Shown one piece after another: positions 15,574 to 23,580 of a stretch of DNA of 64,000 bases (positions within the stretch are counted from its first letter, which is position 1; every line of letters begins with the position of its first letter). Both the position numbers and the translations under genes were made by a program. The stretch spans positions 124,001 through 188,000 of the forward strand of contig NZ_FOFB01000006.1 in the NCBI RefSeq assembly GCF_900110645.1, read 5' to 3'. Source of the stretch: Neolewinella agarilytica (GTDB lineage: Bacteria > Bacteroidota > Bacteroidia > Chitinophagales > Saprospiraceae). Under the pieces are notes generated by a model. That model was given only the letters and a program-made list of their open reading frames with translations. It made no database searches and was not told the DNA's origin.

Positions 15574-16431
15574 ATGAAATTTCTATGGCCAGTCAGCTTA
15601 CTATTTGTCATGCTAAGCTGCCAATCATCCCAATCAGAAAAGCAGGTTGTGACCGAAGGAACACCCGTTGAAAAAAAGGTTGGCAAGCTACTGCACATCG
15701 AAGACCTTACCCTCCAGCACCTGCTCGATTCTTTCAAATTAGACGGGACGATCCTGATCTTTGATGAAGAGGAGAACGCTTTATATTTCAACGATCTGGA
15801 AGGGGCCTACACCGGTCAACTCCCCGCCTCTACCTTCAAAATACCGAACACCATCATCGCCCTGGAAACTGGTGTAGCTTCCGGACCGGAACACCTTTTT
15901 CCGTGGGACGGCACGGACCGCTGGTTGGATGCCTGGGAGCAGGACCTGACCCTAAAGCAAGCCTATTCCGTTTCCTGCGTGCCTTGTTACCAGGAAGTAG
16001 CGCGGGCGGTCGGCCCGGAAAAGATGCGTTCAGAACTAGTGCGACTGGGCTACCCGGAAATGGTCTTCGACTCTGCTACGGTGGACAACTTCTGGCTGCA
16101 GGGCGAATCCCGTATCACGCCCTACCAGCAGATTCAGTTTTTGCGGCGCCTTTATCATGAGGAGCTTCCGATCAGGAAGACGACACAGACGGCCATCCGG
16201 GAAATTATGCTCAGGGAGCAGACGGAAGCTTACTCCCTGAGCGGAAAAACGGGCTGGTCAATAGACGGAGAGAAGAACAACGGCTGGTTCGTTGGCTTTC
16301 TAGAGCGAGGAGGAAAGGTCTATTACTTCGCCACGAACGTGGAGCCGGGGGCTGGATTTGAAATGGATGGATTTGCTGCGGTGCGGGTGGCGGTTACCCG
16401 GCTGGCCCTTACCCGGCTGGGTTATCTGTAA
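15574..16431 (+). CDS. Class D beta-lactamase-like lipoprotein
   Basis: This 285-residue serine hydrolase of the OXA / penicillin-binding transpeptidase fold has a lipobox-like signal (LLFVMLSCQSS). The motifs are S86-T-F-K89, then SCVPCYQEVAR (the S-x-V element), DNFWLQG, and K225-T-G followed by GWFVGFLE, all in OXA order. The YGN element of classical OXA enzymes is not evident; the sequence there is PEMVFDSATVDNFW. It may hydrolyse beta-lactams or be a related enzyme; the family is clear, the activity is not. It follows murQ by 46 bases, so a link to peptidoglycan turnover is possible. Confidence 0.85.
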   Translation: MKFLWPVSLLFVMLSCQSSQSEKQVVTEGTPVEKKVGKLLHIEDLTLQHLLDSFKLDGTILIFDEEENALYFNDLEGAYTGQLPASTFKIPNTIIALETGVASGPEHLFPWDGTDRWLDAWEQDLTLKQAYSVSCVPCYQEVARAVGPEKMRSELVRLGYPEMVFDSATVDNFWLQGESRITPYQQIQFLRRLYHEELPIRKTTQTAIREIMLREQTEAYSLSGKTGWSIDGEKNNGWFVGFLERGGKVYYFATNVEPGAGFEMDGFAAVRVAVTRLALTRLGYL

Positions 16432-16478
16432 TTTTTTGGGATGTCATCTAAACCGGGTCCGGGAACGTTAACGATGAT

Positions 16479-16895
16479 ATGCACAATGTCCTCCACACCG
16501 GCCAGGTCCTCTACGTCAGGAACTACGAAGCCTGTCTTGATTTCTACGGCAATAAACTTCAGTTGCCCGTCTATTTCGCCAATGAGATGCTGACTTGCTA
16601 TGAATGCTACGGAACTTACCTGATGGTCGAGCGGGAAGATCGGCCGGAGTACCTGCATTTGCCCGCTGATCAACCCCGAACCTTCGCCTGCCTGCGGCTA
16701 AACGTGGCGGACGTTAAAGCCGCCGCTGAAGCCACGGCCGCCCGTGGCATCGACGTTGATTACCAGGAGCACGACTGGGGCACGGTGGCCAAATTCAAAG
16801 ACCCGGACGGGAATTTGATCGCTTTTAAGGATGAGGCGGGTTTTTTGCGGCAAATCGCCGAACATTGTCATAAGCCTGAAAGACCTAAGCAATGA
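16479..16895 (+). CDS. VOC family protein (glyoxalase / bleomycin resistance fold)
   Basis: This 138-residue protein is a single vicinal-oxygen-chelate domain. It has the N-terminal pattern VLYVRNYEACLDFYGNKLQL and the C-terminal FKDPDGNLIAFKDE typical of glyoxalase/dioxygenase superfamily members. The metal ligands are not all assignable by eye and the substrate is unknown. Its stop overlaps the start of the truncated haemoglobin gene (ATGA), so the two are translationally coupled. Confidence 0.85.
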   Translation: MHNVLHTGQVLYVRNYEACLDFYGNKLQLPVYFANEMLTCYECYGTYLMVEREDRPEYLHLPADQPRTFACLRLNVADVKAAAEATAARGIDVDYQEHDWGTVAKFKDPDGNLIAFKDEAGFLRQIAEHCHKPERPKQ

Positions 16896-17278
16896 CCGAC
16901 ATAACCCACCGCCAGGACATCGACCAACTCGTAGCGGCCTTTTACACCAAAGCAACGACCGATCCCACCATCGGCCACATCTTCACCGAGGTAGCGAAGC
17001 TCAATCTGGAAGCTCACTTGCCCGTCATTGGTGATTTCTGGGAAAGTGTCCTGCTGGGGAATATGGTCTATCGTGGGAACCCAATGCGGAAGCACCTGGA
17101 GCTGGCCCAGGAGACAGCCCTTCAACGGGAACACTTTGACGTCTGGCTGGGGTTGTGGGAAGAGACGGTAAGGGAGCTCTTTGCCGGAGAGAAAGCGGAA
17201 TTGGCGATTTTCCGGGCGAGAAATATCGGTCAGTTGATGTTACATAAGATCAAGGTGATGGAAGAGTACCGGCGGTAG
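16892..17278 (+). CDS. Group III truncated haemoglobin
   Basis: This 128-residue haem protein has features typical of group III truncated globins: FYTKATTDPTIGHIF, HLPVIGDFWESVLLG and a later HLELAQE in which the His is a good candidate for the proximal ligand. Such proteins are proposed to bind oxygen, nitric oxide or related ligands; the exact role is unsettled. It overlaps the VOC gene by 4 bases (ATGA), suggesting joint expression. Confidence 0.88.
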   Translation: MTDITHRQDIDQLVAAFYTKATTDPTIGHIFTEVAKLNLEAHLPVIGDFWESVLLGNMVYRGNPMRKHLELAQETALQREHFDVWLGLWEETVRELFAGEKAELAIFRARNIGQLMLHKIKVMEEYRR

Positions 17279-17344
17279 GGCTGTCTTTCCTCTTGCCCGA
17301 GTTGCCCGCTATGAGCGTCCGGATGCTCAAGGTGTAAGCCTCTG

Positions 17345-17379
17345 CTCTTTTACCTCTCCCTTGCACCTGCGGACCCCGC
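17345..17379 (-). repeat. Dispersed CGCAGGTGCA element, intergenic
   Basis: On the minus strand it reads GCGGGGTCCGCAGGTGCAAG, followed by GGAGAGG and AAAAGAGC. The flank shares the AGC(A)AAG-type tail of other copies. Confidence 0.7.
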
Positions 17380-17422
17380 TAAGCCTGCCGAAGTGTTCTC
17401 GACAAGTCCGTATATTAGATTT

Positions 17423-18076
17423 ATGAAACCTAAAATTGACTGGCCCAATCACCTCATCAGCTTCGTGCTGGTAGTGCTAAGTATTCTAATGGCTTTTCAG
17501 CTGGAAAAATGCTCGGATGACCGTCGGGAAGACAAGCTGGTGGAGGCCCACGTTAAAGAGATTGTAGAAGAAACCCGTTATAACAAGAGCAACCTGGTCA
17601 ACCTGATCGATAAGCTAAAGGATGACCAATTTCAGCTGGATACACTATTACAATTGATTCATAGCGAAGAGGAAGATCTTCAAAGAATAAATAACCTGGT
17701 GTTTCGGATGATGAACGTTGGAGGCTTGTATTTGAAGAAGAATGCCTTCGTTTCCTTTACGGAGTCAGGAGATATTCGCTTCGTTGATGACTTTGAAGAA
17801 AAGACTAACCTGGTCCAGTTGTATGAATTCTATAAGTTAGCAGAGGTGCAAAATCAATTACTGGTAGAGAGCTTCAATGAACGCTATTTTAAACACGTTT
17901 CTGAAAAGCTTGATCTCTACCGCGCCCGGCCGCAGCCGATAGAAAATTATCGGGACAGGGTCTTTATAAATTCCATTTCTTCCTATCGTTATTTTCTGAC
18001 TTCTTGTCTTAGGACCTACGAGCGATGCCTGGGGTATATGGATAAGTATATTCAGGAAAATGCCGAGAATGTTTAG
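17423..18076 (+). CDS. Membrane-anchored protein of unknown function, DUF6090-like
   Basis: This 217-residue protein begins at the ATG at 17423, which puts a single membrane helix at about residues 9-28 (LISFVLVVLSILMAFQL). A long helical, charged soluble part follows (EKCSDDRREDKLVEAHVKEI). The layout of one N-terminal helix ending in 'AFQL...' and a large helical domain resembles the DUF6090 proteins common in Bacteroidota. That name is a pattern judgement, and no function is known. It is preceded by a dispersed repeat and followed by a 138-base gap with a CTGCGT/CTGTGT-type simple repeat (about 18088-18121). Confidence 0.65.
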   Translation: MKPKIDWPNHLISFVLVVLSILMAFQLEKCSDDRREDKLVEAHVKEIVEETRYNKSNLVNLIDKLKDDQFQLDTLLQLIHSEEEDLQRINNLVFRMMNVGGLYLKKNAFVSFTESGDIRFVDDFEEKTNLVQLYEFYKLAEVQNQLLVESFNERYFKHVSEKLDLYRARPQPIENYRDRVFINSISSYRYFLTSCLRTYERCLGYMDKYIQENAENV

Positions 18077-18214
18077 GGAAACTCTTCTGCGTCCTCTCCT
18101 CCCTCTGTGTCCATCTGCGTGAAAAACATCCAGTCGCGCAGCGACCAATACCTCCACTTCAAAATGCGGCAGCCTACCAGACTTCCAGTACTGCTCTTGA
18201 TTCGCGTTACCAGA

Positions 18215-20617
18215 CTAATCATTCAACCTCCCCCGTTCCTCACTGGCCGAACTCCGCCGCCCCTCATTCTTCTTCAGGAAGCGGTTGCCGAATTTATAGG
18301 TGAGCTTTACGGACACCACTGGTGCTTCCCAGATGGAACGAATGTCGAGGTTCTGTTCCTGATAGCGGATGGTGCCGGTAAAGAATTTCTGAACAATGCC
18401 GTCGCCGCTGAGGATGAAGTTAAGCCGATCATCAAAGAAATCCTTTTCCACGCCGGCAGAAATCCCGTACAGGGGCTCGGAGCGGATGATTCCTTCAATG
18501 CCTTTGCCCTGGTACCAGCCGGAAACTTCCCCCTTCCAGTCGCCGGGTAGCTGAGCATTCACCTGAAAGAAACCGGTGAAACTCCATTGGTCCTGATCCA
18601 ACTGGCCACCGAGGTAGTCAGAGGTATAGTCGTTGTAGAAAAGCATACCGCCGATGTAGCCGGAGATGGGCTTGGCGATGAAGTCAAGTGGAAGGAAAAG
18701 GCTGCCACCGTATCGGATGTAGCGGTCGAGGTTGACGGTGTTCTGGAAGGCGACGCCCGTCTCGGAGTCCTGTTCCGTAACATCAGCAATTACGTCGCTG
18801 GTATAGTCATAACTCAGGTTGAAGAAGGGTTGCTTCTCATAGGTCAGGCTGAACTGCCCGCTGTGAATAAGCTCCGGCCGCAGGAAGGGGTTGCCCTTCT
18901 CGAAGGTCAGCGGATCGAGGTAACTCACGAATGGGTTAAGGTCATAGTAACTCGGCCGTTCGATCCGGTAGCTGTAGGCAACGGATACACCAATGGGCCC
19001 GAAGGCGGGGGCATTGAAACTCACCGAGGGGAATAGCTGGCTGAAGTTGCGGTTGTTGAAGCTGTCCAGCGTTACGTTATAGCCTTCCATTTGGGTGTCT
19101 TCGAAGCGGAGGCCAAAGTTGGCACTCAGGTCGCCTTTTTCCCAGCCGATACTGGTGTAAGCGGCCTTGATGTTTTCGTCGTAGAGGAACTGATTACTCA
19201 GGTTCTCATCGATCACCATTTCGCCGGCTTGGCTGAAGCGGGCCAGCAGCTCATTGTCCAGTTCCGCCATACTGGCCTTGGCACCGGCTTTGAAGATAAG
19301 CGTTTGGCTCAGCGGCTTTTTGTAATCTACCTGGGCGGAGACAATGTCTGCGCTGGAAGGCTCCAGATTGACCCGGTCCGGGAAGTCAGCACCAACGGTT
19401 TTAAGTTCTACCCGGCCGTCGCGCGTGAAGCGGTTGTAGCTTGCGTCGAAGTTGATTTCCTGGCCGCTGGTGTCAAGTTTGATGCGGTAGAAGGCATCAA
19501 GGTTGAGACTGGTCCAGGGACGGGTACGCTCGGCGGAGGTAATGAAGGATTCCAGTAGTTCGTCGGTTTCCGGGCTGCGGATTTCGGTCATGTTGCTCGC
19601 CGAGCGCGGGCTCTGCCCCCAGTTGTAGCGGGCATTGAGGCCAACGCGCTGTCGGTCGGTCAGGTCGTAATCTGCACCACCACGCAGGCTGTAAGAATCG
19701 GGGATGCCGAAGTCGCGGTTGGACTGCACGAAAGTCCGGTCATCGAACCGGCGGATGAGGTCGAGACCATCGGTCCAGCTGCGGCGGTTCCAGGATGCGC
19801 CGCCCGTGAGGTTAAGTTTGCCCTGACGGTGGCTGAGCTGACCGCCCGCGCGGTACTTCGCCCGCTCGCCGTAGCCGCCGCCGACGTATACGGATCCGTT
19901 GGTGCCCAGCAAGCTGTTCTTTTTCAGTACGAGATTAATTACGCCGCCAGATCCTTCCGCATCGTACTGTGCGCCGGGCTGGCTGATGACTTCGATGGAC
20001 TTGATGTTGTCCGCCGGCATATCGCGCAGCAAGCTCTGAATGTCCATGTATTTCGTTGGCCGGCCGTCGATGAGGATCGTCAGGCCGGATTTTCCGGCCA
20101 TCTGGATGCGGTTGCCTGCAATTACGATGCCCGGCACCTTCCGTAACATATCAATCACGGTGCCGCCCTGTCCGGTGATGCTCTGGTCAACGTTAACCAC
20201 TAGCATGCCCGCCTTTTGCTCCAAAAAGGGCTTGCGGGCCACGACCTCGATGGTTTCCAGGTTGGTGCCCGAGCCGCTGATCTGATAATCGGGCAGGGAT
20301 AATTCCTGACCGGGGCTCAGGGTAAAGACAGGATGGTTTTTCTCTCCGTAACCGATGCCGGTGGTGCGGATGAAGTAATCCGCCGCCGGAACGTTGATAA
20401 AGGAAAAACGTCCGCTTTCATCCGCTAATTCCAGTTTTAACACGGCGCTGTCACTAGCCGTGAGGAGCAGGATGTTGGTAAACTCAGCGGGGGTCTGCTC
20501 ATCCAGGATTCTGCCGGAAACGGAGGCGTTTTCGGGCGGCTTTGTCTCCTGGGCGCTGACGCAGGTGCAAAGTAAAAGAATCAAGGAGCAAAGAAGGGTG
20601 GGTAAATTTAGTTTCAT
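18215..20617 (-). CDS. TonB-dependent receptor-like outer-membrane beta-barrel protein
   Basis: This 800-residue outer-membrane protein has a signal peptide (MKLNLPTLLCSLILLLCTCV, cut near SAQ) and a CarboxypepD-regulatory-like domain (about residues 30-110, SGRILDEQTPAEFTNILLL). A plug-like domain follows with TVIDMLRKVPGIVI, DIQSLLRDMPADNIKSIEVI and the plug end YDAEGSGGVINLVLKK, then a large beta-barrel. It belongs to the outer-membrane beta-barrel family typical of Bacteroidota; the ligand is unknown. There is no SusD partner, so a polysaccharide-utilisation role is unlikely. The signal peptide region is encoded across an antisense copy of the dispersed repeat. Confidence 0.88.
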   Translation of the reverse strand: MKLNLPTLLCSLILLLCTCVSAQETKPPENASVSGRILDEQTPAEFTNILLLTASDSAVLKLELADESGRFSFINVPAADYFIRTTGIGYGEKNHPVFTLSPGQELSLPDYQISGSGTNLETIEVVARKPFLEQKAGMLVVNVDQSITGQGGTVIDMLRKVPGIVIAGNRIQMAGKSGLTILIDGRPTKYMDIQSLLRDMPADNIKSIEVISQPGAQYDAEGSGGVINLVLKKNSLLGTNGSVYVGGGYGERAKYRAGGQLSHRQGKLNLTGGASWNRRSWTDGLDLIRRFDDRTFVQSNRDFGIPDSYSLRGGADYDLTDRQRVGLNARYNWGQSPRSASNMTEIRSPETDELLESFITSAERTRPWTSLNLDAFYRIKLDTSGQEINFDASYNRFTRDGRVELKTVGADFPDRVNLEPSSADIVSAQVDYKKPLSQTLIFKAGAKASMAELDNELLARFSQAGEMVIDENLSNQFLYDENIKAAYTSIGWEKGDLSANFGLRFEDTQMEGYNVTLDSFNNRNFSQLFPSVSFNAPAFGPIGVSVAYSYRIERPSYYDLNPFVSYLDPLTFEKGNPFLRPELIHSGQFSLTYEKQPFFNLSYDYTSDVIADVTEQDSETGVAFQNTVNLDRYIRYGGSLFLPLDFIAKPISGYIGGMLFYNDYTSDYLGGQLDQDQWSFTGFFQVNAQLPGDWKGEVSGWYQGKGIEGIIRSEPLYGISAGVEKDFFDDRLNFILSGDGIVQKFFTGTIRYQEQNLDIRSIWEAPVVSVKLTYKFGNRFLKKNEGRRSSASEERGRLND
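20551..20596 (+). repeat. Dispersed CGCAGGTGCA element over a signal-peptide sequence
   Basis: The plus strand reads GGGCGCTGACGCAGGTGCAA, then AG and, further on, AGCAAAGAAGG. It is antisense to the receptor gene and encodes residues around LLCTCVSAQ. Confidence 0.7.
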
Positions 20618-20832
20618 TTGATGGGTGGATGGAGGTTCTTAAAAAGGGGGAATCAGGAGGGATGCTGTGTTCGGCAGCTAAAGTCAATATTGGTGGTCAT
20701 TTGGGGTAACTACATTCTACCGATGCACCTTATTTGTGGATGAAAGGACGAACGCGCTGCAGTGAGGTTGCACCGTTGGATGCGGGATGGCTGAGACTAA
20801 AAAATTGTAGCTACTCTGTGGCCAGGCCTGTT

Positions 20833-20869
20833 TTTGCTTCTTAACTTTCCTCGCACCTGCGTGCGCGCC
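20833..20869 (-). repeat. Dispersed CGCAGGTGC element, intergenic
   Basis: On the minus strand GGCGCGCACGCAGGTGCGAG is followed by GAAAGTTAAGAAGCAAAAA. The core has one change (A to G in its final base). Confidence 0.6.
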
Positions 20870-20891
20870 AGCTCTTTTGTTGCCCCTGCGG

Positions 20892-22553
20892 TCAATCGTT
20901 AGCTATTTTTTTCAGCCGCGCTTGTGCCTTCTGCCCGATTGGCCCCTGAGGGTCTAACTGTAGTGCCATCTTAGACAGCTCCGTAGCTTTCGCCTTATCG
21001 CCTGCTACTAACAGTGCCGCCGCCAGGTTGTCATAACTCACGGCAGATTCCGGGAAAAGCTGGGTGCAAAACTGGAAGATGAACAGGGCGGGCTGCAGTT
21101 GATTTTGCCCGAGCAGCATTTGCCCGGCATTATTCATTTTTCCTTCAAAGTCAAAGAAGCGGTAGTTGGGGTCGGCCACTAATCTCTGGGTTTCGCTTTG
21201 CAGCAGTTCCATCTTCCCGGCCTGGAATAACTCCGTCATATAATCCATCGGATTAAGGATGAAGTTCTCCGCATTAAATTGTAATGCTTTCTCCAACACG
21301 GGGTCCTGATTGTCGCGGTACTCGGCAAAGCTCATGTCCACCGCTACGTGCGGGGCCATCCATTCAGCGTTCTCCCACTGTGGCTTGTCTTGCCACCAGG
21401 CCCAGGATAAGCGGGCCTCCAACTGACTGTTGGGCAGCGTCAGCGGACGGTTGTCTCCGTAAAAATTAATGTTCTCTCCGGAGGGTTCACCGACAAAAAT
21501 GGCGTTGGTGTAATTATCCAGCTCGTTGATGAGGTTCTGTGCGGCAGAGAAAGTTCTCCGCCCAATGATGACGAAAAATTTGCCGATCTGGTTGATCTTC
21601 TCCGTACGGATGATGCCCGTCACGACAGCCTTATTGTTATAGTTATTGCCGCCACCATTTAGTCGAACGTCCAGCACCAAGCGGTCCACTTCGTTCTCTT
21701 CAATAAAGTCAAACACGCGCTGGTAGAAAACGTCAATGGCTTCAGACGGGTCGGGCACTACCTGACTGTAGCGCACATAAACCGTCTTCTCTTCGGGTAA
21801 GTATTTGAAGTAATAGTGCTTGTCCAGTTCCTGAAGGTAGAGAGGGGCTGTTCCTTGTTGCCGGGAAGAGCGCCATTCTCCCTCTTCCTGAATGAAATCG
21901 TAGTGCCGGGGAACGGACAAACCCCGTTCGGCCCTGAAGCTTTTATCGAAGACTTTACCGTCCTTCTCCAGCGTGAAAACGATGTCTTTCTTTAATTCTT
22001 CCGTCAGCCCCTGAGCGTGCAATACCTCGGGGTAATTAAGGTATCGCATGCCAAAGCCCTTAGCGTATTGCTTGTTTTCTGCTGGGATGACAGGCTCAAT
22101 GGCGCTTAAAACATCTCCGATGGGGACACCTTCTACCTTGAGCACTTTAGCACCGAGAGCTTCCAAATCGTCTTTACGTACGCCTTCCACGTAAACGCCG
22201 TCGTTGAAGTGGTAAAAATTGACTGGGAGCTGATGAAAGTTCGTGCTTTCTCCTCCCAGCCGCAGGGAGGTATGCCCGTATTCAAAAGAGGAAACGAGCC
22301 GGGCCAGGCCGACAATAATTTCATGCTCCTGCAGCCGGGGAATGGCTGCGTAGAGTTTTTCTACTTCGTCGTCAAAGGCCTCCGCCGTCGTTTTTTTGAA
22401 GAGAAAGGGATAGTCCTGATGTACCGTTTCTTGCAGGAAGCGCAGGTCCTCTTGCCAGCTACTCGTTGGTAAGTTGGGTTGTGCGTAAAAGGAAGCGGAC
22501 AGTATCATCCATAAAACAAAGCAGTAAAACCTGGAGGTATAAAACGAAGGCAT
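20892..22553 (-). CDS. S41 family peptidase with C-terminal TPR
   Basis: This is a 553-residue secreted peptidase. A signal peptide (FYCFVLWMILSASFYAQ) is followed by a helical N-terminal region. The S41 domain runs at about residues 150-390, with VRLNGGGNNYNN and the nucleophile motif RRTFSAAQNLINEL (S in FSAA). The last 90 residues form TPR-like helices (SAVSYDNLAAALLVAGDKAKA). In contrast to the S41 protein at 9457-11220, the catalytic-serine motif here matches the usual TxSAA form. Substrates are unknown. Confidence 0.87.
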   Translation of the reverse strand: MPSFYTSRFYCFVLWMILSASFYAQPNLPTSSWQEDLRFLQETVHQDYPFLFKKTTAEAFDDEVEKLYAAIPRLQEHEIIVGLARLVSSFEYGHTSLRLGGESTNFHQLPVNFYHFNDGVYVEGVRKDDLEALGAKVLKVEGVPIGDVLSAIEPVIPAENKQYAKGFGMRYLNYPEVLHAQGLTEELKKDIVFTLEKDGKVFDKSFRAERGLSVPRHYDFIQEEGEWRSSRQQGTAPLYLQELDKHYYFKYLPEEKTVYVRYSQVVPDPSEAIDVFYQRVFDFIEENEVDRLVLDVRLNGGGNNYNNKAVVTGIIRTEKINQIGKFFVIIGRRTFSAAQNLINELDNYTNAIFVGEPSGENINFYGDNRPLTLPNSQLEARLSWAWWQDKPQWENAEWMAPHVAVDMSFAEYRDNQDPVLEKALQFNAENFILNPMDYMTELFQAGKMELLQSETQRLVADPNYRFFDFEGKMNNAGQMLLGQNQLQPALFIFQFCTQLFPESAVSYDNLAAALLVAGDKAKATELSKMALQLDPQGPIGQKAQARLKKIAND

Positions 22554-22842
22554 AATGGAATGTGCTGATTAGCGATTAATGATGTATTGCTATTGCTAAA
22601 GGCCTTCGTTTTTTGCTTAGGTTGCACTGGCGGGCTTTTGTTGGGACAGATGCTGCTGAATGTTCGACCGGTGGTATGCTGGGTTCGATGAAGGCTTTGG
22701 TGTTGAGCTAGGCGCAAGACTTTTCAGCGGAGAGAAATTACCGCTTTAAATCGGTAACACAATGAAAGCTTTGGTAATCTCAATCTTGTCTTGGCGGAAG
22801 ATTTTCATTCGCGAAGCTAAAGGTAGGGCGGACGGATGTTTT

Positions 22843-22887
22843 GGGCGCGGACGCGGGTGCAAGGGGAAAGGACTAAAGAGCAAAGCG
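22843..22887 (+). repeat. Dispersed CGCAGGTGCA element, intergenic
   Basis: GGGCGCGGACGCGGGTGCAA is followed by GGGGAAAGGACTAAAGAGC and AAAGC. It has one core mismatch but an extended tail that resembles several other copies. Confidence 0.65.
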
Positions 22888-22900
22888 TGGCCAGATAGTG

Positions 22901-22995
22901 TCCGGCTAAAGCCGGTCCTGCGCTACAAAGCTCTCCGAGCTGGTGTGCGTTACAGCTCGTAAGAGCTTTGTAATACAGCACCGGCTTTAGCCGGA
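22901..22995. repeat. 95-nt imperfect palindrome
   Basis: The outer arms TCCGGCTAAAGCCGGT and ACCGGCTTTAGCCGGA are perfectly complementary (16 bp). After a short internal loop, TACAAAGCTCT pairs with AGAGCTTTGTA, then CGAGCTG with CAGCTCG, around a loop of about 10 bases. Each outer arm is itself nearly palindromic (CCGGCT-AA-AGCCGG). It looks like a MITE-like or large REP-like element. Confidence 0.8.
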
Positions 22996-23034
22996 AATGA
23001 AATAGGTGGCGCGATTTAAATTTAAGTACATTAA

Positions 23035-23196
23035 TATTCCTTACAAACGGGTGAATTTATTGGTGATCCATTGGCTGGAAAAAATCAGTACGACGCCCAT
23101 TCACTACACAAGTTGGTGCCGAATGATGAATTCGAAGTCAGATTGTATTTACCGGTTACCGATCATTTTAGCGGGAAGCGTAAAAAGGTGCTTTAA
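23035..23196 (+). pseudogene. Possible C-terminal remnant of a lost gene
   Basis: An open stretch of 53 codons without a start codon ends in TAA at 23194. It translates to a protein-like sequence including DPLAGKNQYDAHSLHKLVP and EFEVRLYLPVTDHF. The composition is that of a folded protein and unlike random translation. I do not recognise the family, and it may be chance. Confidence 0.3.
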
Positions 23197-23352
23197 AAGG
23201 GAATACCGATGAGCCGGAGGGAGGCATTAGAGAGGGAGCATTAATTTATTCCTTGTCGTACCATCTCTTCTCGAAAACCCTTTGTGCCTTCTGTACCCTT
23301 CGTATTGAAAGGCGAACAGCGCACGTCCAACGATGCGCAATCAGGGGGGGGG

Positions 23353-23445
23353 ACGGCGCTGGGCGCCGTATTGACCGGGAAATAGCCCTTTTATCCCCGG
23401 GTTCGCACCCGGGGATAAGTACGTTAGACCCCATCCGGGGTCTAA
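23353..23445. repeat. Array of three REP-like hairpins
   Basis: ACGGCGC-TGG-GCGCCGT (23353-23369), TTATCCCCGGGT-TCGC-ACCCGGGGATAA (23391-23418, perfect 12 bp) and TTAGACCCC-ATCC-GGGGTCTAA (23424-23445). All stems are perfect, with loops of 3-4 bases. None has a T tract, so a terminator role is less likely than a REP/BIME-type repeat. Confidence 0.75.
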
Positions 23446-23530
23446 TGCCGCAGGAAGAATATTTAGCAATTAGAATTCGCCTCTTCTCGGATAGCGTTCG
23501 TGTAATAAGCGTGCGTACAGAGTGAAAAAC

Positions 23531-23575
23531 TTGCAAAAGTCGCAGGAAGTATTTAGCTTTGTTTAAAATTTAAAC
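23531..23575 (+). promoter_or_regulatory. pncB promoter with overlapping palindrome
   Basis: TTG (23531-23533) and TAGCTTTG (23554-23561), spaced by 20 bases, match the Bacteroidota promoter. The perfect palindrome GTTTAAA-A-TTTAAAC (23561-23575) covers the expected transcription start and ends 5 bases before the ATG. It is a candidate operator, possibly for the Nudix-type regulator encoded downstream. Confidence 0.6.
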
Positions 23576-23580
23576 TAAGT

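Larger units (their letters stand above)
22554..23580. other. Long intergenic region rich in repeats
   Basis: No complete gene is supported in 1027 bases. In order it holds a dispersed-repeat copy (22843-22887), a 95-nt palindrome (22901-22995), a possible coding remnant (23035-23196), a CCTTTGT/CCTTCGT-type simple stretch (about 23275-23312), three REP-like hairpins (23353-23445) and the pncB promoter (23531-23561). Confidence 0.6.

Noticed and set aside
22762..22962. Small open frame in the repeat-rich gap
   Set aside because: It runs through the dispersed repeat and half of the 95-nt palindrome; composition is that of the repeats.
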